A stretch of DNA of 64,000 nt from Acidimicrobiales bacterium. GTDB lineage: Bacteria; Actinomycetota; Acidimicrobiia; Acidimicrobiales; Palsa-688. A program made the translations under genes and the position numbers. The stretch lies in the NCBI GenBank assembly GCA_036378675.1, contig DASUWA010000051.1, forward strand, positions 1 through 64,000, read 5' to 3'. Below, piece after piece: positions 59,081 to 64,000 of the stretch (positions within the stretch are counted from its first letter, which is position 1; the number at the start of each line of letters is the position of its first letter). A model generated the notes under the pieces. The model worked only from the letters and a program-made list of their open reading frames with translations, was not told the origin of the DNA and did not search any database.

Positions 59081-60469
59081 TTAGCCGCTTAGTTCCACGC
59101 GAGGGCGTTTCCGCACCGCTGCGATCATGGCCGCGAGAAGTGCGGCGCCGGCGAGCAACCACGCCGCATTCCTGTAGCCGTCCCGGGCGGCTGCCTCAGA
59201 AGCGGCTCCTGATCCCGCGCCGGCGGTATAGGCAAGGCTCGCGAGGGCAAGTCCGAGGGATGTGCCGAGGCCTCGCGTCATGTTCAGAACACCCGACGCG
59301 ACGCCGCGCTGGTCCTTGGGCACAGCCCCCATGATCGCCGCGTTGTTCGGGGGAGTGAAAGAACCGATCCCGAGCCCGGCGATGGCGAAGAGCGGCAGCA
59401 TCAGCGCGAGCGACCCGTAGGAGAGGGCGGTCCCGGCCAGGGCGGCTGACGCGACGAGCATCCCGGCGACGGTGAGCGGGCGGGCTCCTACCTCGTCCGA
59501 CAAGCGTCCGGCAAGCGGCGCGGCGACGCCCACCCCGAGAGGGAGGAGGAACAATTCGATCCCCGCGTGACCCGTCGTCTGACGGTGACCGACCTCCAGC
59601 AGGAACGGCGCAACAGTGAGGGTGCCGAACAGGACCAGGTATGACAAAAGCCCGCTGGCGATGCCGGCGCCAAAGGCGGGTTTTCGTAACAGGGACAGGT
59701 CGAGCATCGGGCTCTGCGTATGTCGCTCCCTCGCTCCGAAGCCCGCCAGGAGAACCATTGCTGCCAAGAACCCCGACACGATGATTCCTGACGACCAGCC
59801 GTAGCGGTCTCCGAACGAGATGGACAGGAGCAGCGCGCATATTCCCGGTACGAACAGGCCGAGGCCGACCCAATCGAAACGTGCCCTGGAGGCGAGGTCG
59901 CGACTGCGCGGGACGAATAGCCAAGCGAGCAAGGTCGCTGCCAAGCCCACCGGGACGTTGACCAGGAAGACCAACCTCCAACCGGCCAGAGCTATGAGGA
60001 GCCCCCCGATCGCCGGGCCGAGAGCCAGCCCCAGCGCCTGCGCCGCGCCCTGGACGCCGAGGGCGCGGCCGAGCTGGTGCTTCGGGGTCGCGCTGGCGAT
60101 GATCGCGACGCTGTTCGCCTGGAGCATCGCCGCCCCGAAACCCTGGATAACCCGGAAGACGATCAGAAGTTGCAGGTTGGGAGCCGCACCACAAAGCGCG
60201 GATCCGGCCACGAATACGACAAAGCCGTATATGTAGAGCAGCTTCCGCCCCGCCATGTCCGCGAACCGCCCGACCGCGGCCAGAGTGCCGACGAGCACCA
60301 GCAGGTATGCCTGGGCGACCCACTGAACCGACCCTAGGGACGCGTGGAAGGCCTGGCGAAGCGTCGGGAACGCGAGCGTGACGATCGAGGCGTCGAGCTG
60401 GCCCATGAACGCACCGACAGAAACCGCTCCCACGACCAGCCAGGGCGCGAACGGCGAGTTGCGAACCAC
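59081..60469 (-). CDS. MFS transporter (DHA2/EmrB-like drug exporter)
   Basis: Taking the GTG at 60469, the protein has 462 residues and about 14 membrane spans, the size of DHA2-type exporters. It shows motif A-like GRFADMAGRKLLYIYG, motif C-like ALGLALGPAIGGLLIALAGWR and the opening FMGQLDASIVTLAFPTLRQAF. It probably exports a drug or metabolite by proton antiport. It is downstream of the TetR gene on the same strand. The frame is open to 60703, overlapping tetR, and TTG 60496 or 60520 are alternative starts. Confidence 0.88.
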   Translation of the reverse strand: MVRNSPFAPWLVVGAVSVGAFMGQLDASIVTLAFPTLRQAFHASLGSVQWVAQAYLLVLVGTLAAVGRFADMAGRKLLYIYGFVVFVAGSALCGAAPNLQLLIVFRVIQGFGAAMLQANSVAIIASATPKHQLGRALGVQGAAQALGLALGPAIGGLLIALAGWRLVFLVNVPVGLAATLLAWLFVPRSRDLASRARFDWVGLGLFVPGICALLLSISFGDRYGWSSGIIVSGFLAAMVLLAGFGARERHTQSPMLDLSLLRKPAFGAGIASGLLSYLVLFGTLTVAPFLLEVGHRQTTGHAGIELFLLPLGVGVAAPLAGRLSDEVGARPLTVAGMLVASAALAGTALSYGSLALMLPLFAIAGLGIGSFTPPNNAAIMGAVPKDQRGVASGVLNMTRGLGTSLGLALASLAYTAGAGSGAASEAAARDGYRNAAWLLAGAALLAAMIAAVRKRPRVELSG

Positions 60470-60555
60470 CCCGGGCCGCCGAGGCTCGACCAGCAATCTG
60501 TGCCACGTAGAAAGCGTCAACGGGGCGGCTTCGGAGCTGAGGGGGCCGGCGCCAG

Positions 60556-61164
60556 CTACCCGGGTGGCCGAACCGACGAAATCAGGCGTGAGATCAGAGC
60601 GACCCACTCCGATGGATCGGGATCGGGAAGCCCTGCGACAGCAAGGTGAGTGAAACCGACTCCGAGAGCGAGGGAGAACCGTGCCAGCACTGCGGCATCC
60701 CATTCGGGGGCGAGATCACCGTCGTTGCGGGCTCGCTCCATCAACCGGGTTAGTTCGCCCTCCATGGCCTTCAAAGCCTCTGCCACGCGCGTGCCGACGT
60801 CGGGGTGGCGCCGGGCAGCCGAGAACATCTCCACGAAAAGGAGCCTCTCGGTGCTGTCAGGCTCGGACACCATCCTTCGCGCCATGAGCAGGAGCCGATC
60901 GGCAGCGGACACGCCGGCCTCGCGGGCCGCCTCCATGTCGACAACGACGTGGGATGAGCTCCTCTCGATCGTCTTCAGGAGCAGCTCGGCCTTGTCGCGG
61001 AAGTTGGCGTAGATCGCTCCGGTGGTGAGGCCCGCCCGACGGGCAACCTCCGCGACTGTCGTGCCGTCGTAGCCACGCTCGCAGAAGACCTCCGCCGCGG
61101 CGTCGAGCAAGCGGCCCCGGGTCGTCGAATCAACCGCTGGCTGCTGGTCGACCGGCACGCTCAC
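60556..61164 (-). CDS. TetR-family transcriptional regulator
   Basis: The 202-residue regulator has the N-terminal helix-turn-helix (RGRLLDAAAEVFCERGYDGT, VAEVARRAGLTTGAIYANFRDK) and a helical ligand-binding C-terminal domain. The start is a GTG. It lies 86 bp upstream of the MFS gene and is divergent from the di-iron protein gene, so it probably controls one or both; the 156-bp divergent region holds a promoter and direct repeats. Confidence 0.93.
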   Translation of the reverse strand: MSVPVDQQPAVDSTTRGRLLDAAAEVFCERGYDGTTVAEVARRAGLTTGAIYANFRDKAELLLKTIERSSSHVVVDMEAAREAGVSAADRLLLMARRMVSEPDSTERLLFVEMFSAARRHPDVGTRVAEALKAMEGELTRLMERARNDGDLAPEWDAAVLARFSLALGVGFTHLAVAGLPDPDPSEWVALISRLISSVRPPG

Positions 61165-61234
61165 AGCTCGATGCTAGTTGCGGGTGGCCGGGTGCTACGT
61201 GTGTGGATGCACCGTTCGGTGCTCTGTCCAGGCC

Positions 61235-61264
61235 TTGCCACGACTCCAAAATAGCGGTTATTAT
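61235..61264 (+). promoter_or_regulatory. Promoter candidate of the di-iron protein gene
   Basis: TTGCCA (61235-61240), an 18-base spacer and TATTAT (61259-61264) each match the consensus boxes at five of six positions. The start codon is about 57 bp downstream. Confidence 0.5.
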
Positions 61265-61269
61265 CGACG

Positions 61270-61306
61270 GAGGAAAGCCGTTCACCCAGAGGAAAGCCGC
61301 TCACCT
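61270..61306 (+). repeat. Tandem direct repeat in the 5' leader of the di-iron gene
   Basis: GAGGAAAGCCGTTCACC (from 61270) and GAGGAAAGCCGCTCACC (from 61289) repeat with a 19-bp period and one mismatch. They lie between the -10 candidate and the true ribosome binding site GGAGG (61311-61315). They may be an operator, a leader element or a duplicated ribosome binding region. Confidence 0.7.
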
Positions 61307-61320
61307 ACCCGGAGGTTGAT

Positions 61321-62466
61321 ATGTCGACGACCGAAGCCGCTCGCAACGCCGGATCGGGGATCGATGCGAACGACGTCGATTCGATCGTGATCGAGCGCAG
61401 TGACGTCGACGAGGTGGTGCACACGATCCACCAGGAAAGCGACGTGCTCTTCACGTGGGACTACGACCGGTCTCGGCCGGCGCTGGTGAAGCTCTACGAG
61501 AAGGCGAAGAAGTCGCAGTGGAACGCGACCACCGACCTCGAGTGGGACACCGAGATCGACAACGAGAAGCTCGCCGCCGAGTTCATGCAGACCATCGCCC
61601 GATTCGATGTCCTCCACGACGTGAGCGACTCACCAACCGCCTCTTGGGGCGACAAGGAATGGCAGCAGTTCGCGATCGAGAACCAGACGTGGACGCTTTC
61701 GCAGTTCCTGCACGGCGAGCAGGGCGCGCTGATCTGCACAGGATTGATCACGGCGACCGTCCCGTGGATCGACGCCAAGTACTACGCGGCGACTCAGGTG
61801 ATGGACGAGGCCCGGCACGTCGAGGTGTTCGGCCGCTACACCGAAGAGAAGATGGGCGGTGCTTACCCGGTCAACCCCCAGTTGAAGAAAATCCTCGACG
61901 ACATCATCACCGACAGCCGCTGGGACATCACCTACCTCGGAATGCAGATCATGGTCGAGGGTTTGGCTCTCGCTGCCTTCGGGTTCATGCACATGCTGAC
62001 CAACGAGCCACTTCTGAAGAAGCTCCTCCGTTACGTGATGAGTGACGAGGCCAGGCACGTGGCGTTCGGCGTCATCTCCCTGCAGGAGCTCTACTCACAG
62101 CTCGGCGCCAGTGAGATCAAGGAGCGCCAGGAGTTCGCCTACGAGACCGCCGTCCGGCTGCGCAACAGGTTCTTCGCGCAGGACGTTTGGGAGAGGATGG
62201 GCGTCGATCCAAAGGAAGTAGTGCGATTCCTGCAGACCCATCCAGATCCGATGGAGGAGATGTTCCAGACGATGCTCTTCTCCAAGATCGTGCCGAACGT
62301 AAAGAAGCTCGGGCTCCTGGACGCGGGCGACGGTTGGCTGAGGGACCGTTTCACCGAACTCGGCATCATCCAGTTCGAGAACAACGTCGACACCTCTGAG
62401 GAGTACGACTCCCTCGACGCCGTGGCCGCCGCGGCGAAGGGGTCGGGCCTCAACGCTCTGGGCTAG
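61321..62466 (+). CDS. Ferritin-like di-iron protein
   Basis: The 381-residue all-helical protein carries two DEARH motifs (QVMDEARHVEVFGRY and VMSDEARHVAFG) plus upstream Glu residues (GEQGALICTG, MVEGLALAAFG). This is the ligand set of a carboxylate-bridged di-iron site as in ribonucleotide reductase R2-like and related oxygenases. It is probably an oxidase or oxygenase; the substrate is unknown. The ATG follows GGAGG with a 5-base gap. It is divergent from tetR and its stop overlaps that of the methyltransferase by 4 bp. Confidence 0.82.
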   Translation: MSTTEAARNAGSGIDANDVDSIVIERSDVDEVVHTIHQESDVLFTWDYDRSRPALVKLYEKAKKSQWNATTDLEWDTEIDNEKLAAEFMQTIARFDVLHDVSDSPTASWGDKEWQQFAIENQTWTLSQFLHGEQGALICTGLITATVPWIDAKYYAATQVMDEARHVEVFGRYTEEKMGGAYPVNPQLKKILDDIITDSRWDITYLGMQIMVEGLALAAFGFMHMLTNEPLLKKLLRYVMSDEARHVAFGVISLQELYSQLGASEIKERQEFAYETAVRLRNRFFAQDVWERMGVDPKEVVRFLQTHPDPMEEMFQTMLFSKIVPNVKKLGLLDAGDGWLRDRFTELGIIQFENNVDTSEEYDSLDAVAAAAKGSGLNALG

Positions 62467-63131
62467 CCGCGCACCAGCGCGACAGTGAACCCGTCGTAGC
62501 CCTTGGACCCGACGGTCTGGATCGTCGTCGCCGACACCCTCGCGTCGCGGGACAGCAGCTCATTCAGTGACCTGACCCCGCGCACCGCTGGATCCTCGGA
62601 ACCCGAATTTGCAACCGCCCCGTTGCGGATCACGTTGTCGACGACGATCACCGCTCCGGGCCTCGACAAGCGGACGCACCAGTCGAAGTAGGCCGGGATG
62701 TTCACCTTGTCGGCGTCCACGAACGACAGGTCGAAGGGTGCGGCTCCTTCTTCTTCGAGTTTCGGGAGCGTGTCGAGAGCTGCCCCGATCCGAACCTCCG
62801 CGACATGATCCAGGCCCGCGGCGGCGATGTTCTTGCGGGCGACCTCCGCGTGACGAGGATCCAGCTCGAGCGATATCAACCTCCCCGAGGGCGGCAGCGC
62901 CCGGGCCATCCAGATCGTGCTGTACGCGCCCAGGGTGCCGATCTCGAGGATCCTGGTTGCGCCGACCATCGTCGCCATGAGCGCGAGGAGCTTGCCCTGG
63001 GGCGCGGACACGGCGATCGGCGGCATGCCCGCGGCCGCAGTCGAGCGGAGGGCGGCTTCGAGGGCGTCGTCAGGCTGGACCACGGTCCTATTCAGGTAGT
63101 CGTCGACCTTCGCCCATAGCTCCTCGCTCAT
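62463..63131 (-). CDS. O-methyltransferase (family 3, SAM-dependent)
   Basis: The 222-residue enzyme resembles caffeoyl-CoA/catechol O-methyltransferases. It has the SAM motif ILEIGTLGAYSTIWMARALP, the acidic LISLELDPRHAEVARKN, a metal-binding-type Asp in FDLSFVDADKVNIPAYFDW and VIVVDNVIRNGAV. It probably methylates a phenolic or hydroxylated substrate with Mg or Ca. It is convergent with the di-iron gene. Confidence 0.93.
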   Translation of the reverse strand: MSEELWAKVDDYLNRTVVQPDDALEAALRSTAAAGMPPIAVSAPQGKLLALMATMVGATRILEIGTLGAYSTIWMARALPPSGRLISLELDPRHAEVARKNIAAAGLDHVAEVRIGAALDTLPKLEEEGAAPFDLSFVDADKVNIPAYFDWCVRLSRPGAVIVVDNVIRNGAVANSGSEDPAVRGVRSLNELLSRDARVSATTIQTVGSKGYDGFTVALVRG

Positions 63132-63214
63132 CTGGCCTGCCTCCTCACGACTTGCCTCCTAACGCCCGCTTCCACTGGTCACGTCTCAACGGTAGGCCCG
63201 ATACTGGAAATGTC

Positions 63215-63901
63215 GTGCAGAACCCGGTTTCCCGCCGGCGCGCCGCGCGCGTCGCAGCGTTCGGCGCCGGCCTCGCCTTTCTCGTCGTTGTGGGACCGCT
63301 GGTGTTCTTCCATCTGGTCGAAGGCGGCTCGGCACCGAAGCTGGCCCTTCCGCCCTCCTCGGGCCCCGTCGCTCCCGGACCGGTAAGCGGCACCTGGAAG
63401 GTCGGGCCTGGCTCTGTAGCCGGGTACCGGGTTGACGAGATCCTTTTCGGGCAGGCCCATGCCGCCGTCGGTCGGACCCAGAAGGTCACCGGCGCCATCG
63501 TCATTTCCGGAAACGAGGTCGCCGCCGGCGCTTTCACGGTGGATCTGAGGGCCATCAGCTCAGACCAGCGATCGCGGGATGTGCAGTTCAACGGGTACAT
63601 CATGGAGACCTACCGTTACCGGTACGCGAGCCTCCGGCTCACCAAGCCCATCCAGGTCGGGACGATTCCCGGCGCCGGCCAGACCGTCCACGTCGCCGCG
63701 ACGGGCGACCTGACCTTGAGGGGGGTGACCCAGCCGGTGACCTTCTCGCTCACCGCCGAGCGGGTGGGGGACGGGATCGACGTGAATGCGCAGATTCCGG
63801 TGACTTTTTCCAGATGGCGGATCCCCAACCCGAGCTTCGTGGTGGCCAAGGTCGGCGACAGTGGGACCGTCGAGGTCCTGCTCCACCTGCTACGCAGCTG
63901 A
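63215..63901 (+). CDS. Membrane-anchored YceI-family protein
   Basis: From the GTG at 63215 the protein has 228 residues. It has a basic start, one membrane span or uncleaved signal (VAAFGAGLAFLVVVGPLVFFHLV), then a YceI-type domain: GTWKVGPGSVAGYRVDEILFG, GAFTVDLRAISSDQRSRDVQFNGYIM, GDLTLRGVTQPVTFSLTAERV. Unlike the YceI at 37325 it is exported. It probably binds a lipid-like ligand outside the cell. The frame is open to 63152, but that part has no suitable signal. The last 99 bp of the window show no supported feature. Confidence 0.88.
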   Translation: MQNPVSRRRAARVAAFGAGLAFLVVVGPLVFFHLVEGGSAPKLALPPSSGPVAPGPVSGTWKVGPGSVAGYRVDEILFGQAHAAVGRTQKVTGAIVISGNEVAAGAFTVDLRAISSDQRSRDVQFNGYIMETYRYRYASLRLTKPIQVGTIPGAGQTVHVAATGDLTLRGVTQPVTFSLTAERVGDGIDVNAQIPVTFSRWRIPNPSFVVAKVGDSGTVEVLLHLLRS

Positions 63902-64000
63902 AATAATCACCCTGGCCGGGAGCCTGGGGACCCCAGCCGTACGCTCGGCCGTGCGCCGACCGGGAGGGTCGTCGAACGCGCTACCATGGAGGACGGCCGT

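Overview
The window is high-GC DNA from an actinobacterium, most likely of the class Acidimicrobiia. This rests on actinobacterial-type rpoB, rpoC, rplJ and rplL, frequent GTG and TTG starts, and secreted proteins carrying 42-residue 'GYWLVASDGG..FTFGDA' repeats, which I associate with that class (recollection, not a search).

Layout. (a) 1-1422: L10 leader, rplJ, rplL and a strong terminator. (b) 1.7-39.8 kb: a long accessory stretch between rplL and rpoB, which are neighbours in many bacteria. It is rich in secreted proteins (CAP-domain repeat protein, PQQ-propeller lipoprotein, BNR-repeat protein, sedolisin S53, subtilisin S8 with a Trp-Asn repeat tail, GH5 glycosidase). It also holds four GGDEF/EAL cyclic-di-GMP proteins with different sensor parts, a PilT ATPase, a DivIVA-like coiled-coil protein, and lipid or xenobiotic enzymes (acyl-CoA ligase, enoyl-CoA hydratase, alcohol dehydrogenase, AhpD-like protein, and a Baeyer-Villiger-type monooxygenase fused to an esterase). 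YceI sits behind two matching inverted repeats. (c) 39.8-47.7 kb: rpoB and rpoC with a promoter candidate and a downstream hairpin. (d) 47.7-53.8 kb: a repeat-bearing polysaccharide deacetylase and a tightly overlapping six-gene redox operon (b-type membrane protein, Ser-rich secreted protein, ApbE flavin transferase, ferric-reductase-like membrane protein, NuoF-like protein, ferredoxin). (e) 53.9-63.9 kb: NAGPA-type protein, two-component system, release factor 3, TetR and MFS exporter, di-iron ferritin-like protein, O-methyltransferase and a membrane-anchored YceI.

How the genes may fit together. The c-di-GMP enzymes, PilT and the many exported hydrolases and repeat proteins suggest a surface-attached, polymer-degrading lifestyle. 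The S53 peptidase family is acid-active, which would fit an acidic habitat. The most unusual items are the Gly/Gln-rich tail of about 390 residues on a membrane GGDEF-EAL protein, the (GAAWN)n tail on the subtilisin, the monooxygenase-esterase fusion, and the ApbE/ferric-reductase/NuoF-like/ferredoxin operon. I saw no tRNA, rRNA, CRISPR array, transposase or phage gene. All family calls come from reading motifs; no database search was run.
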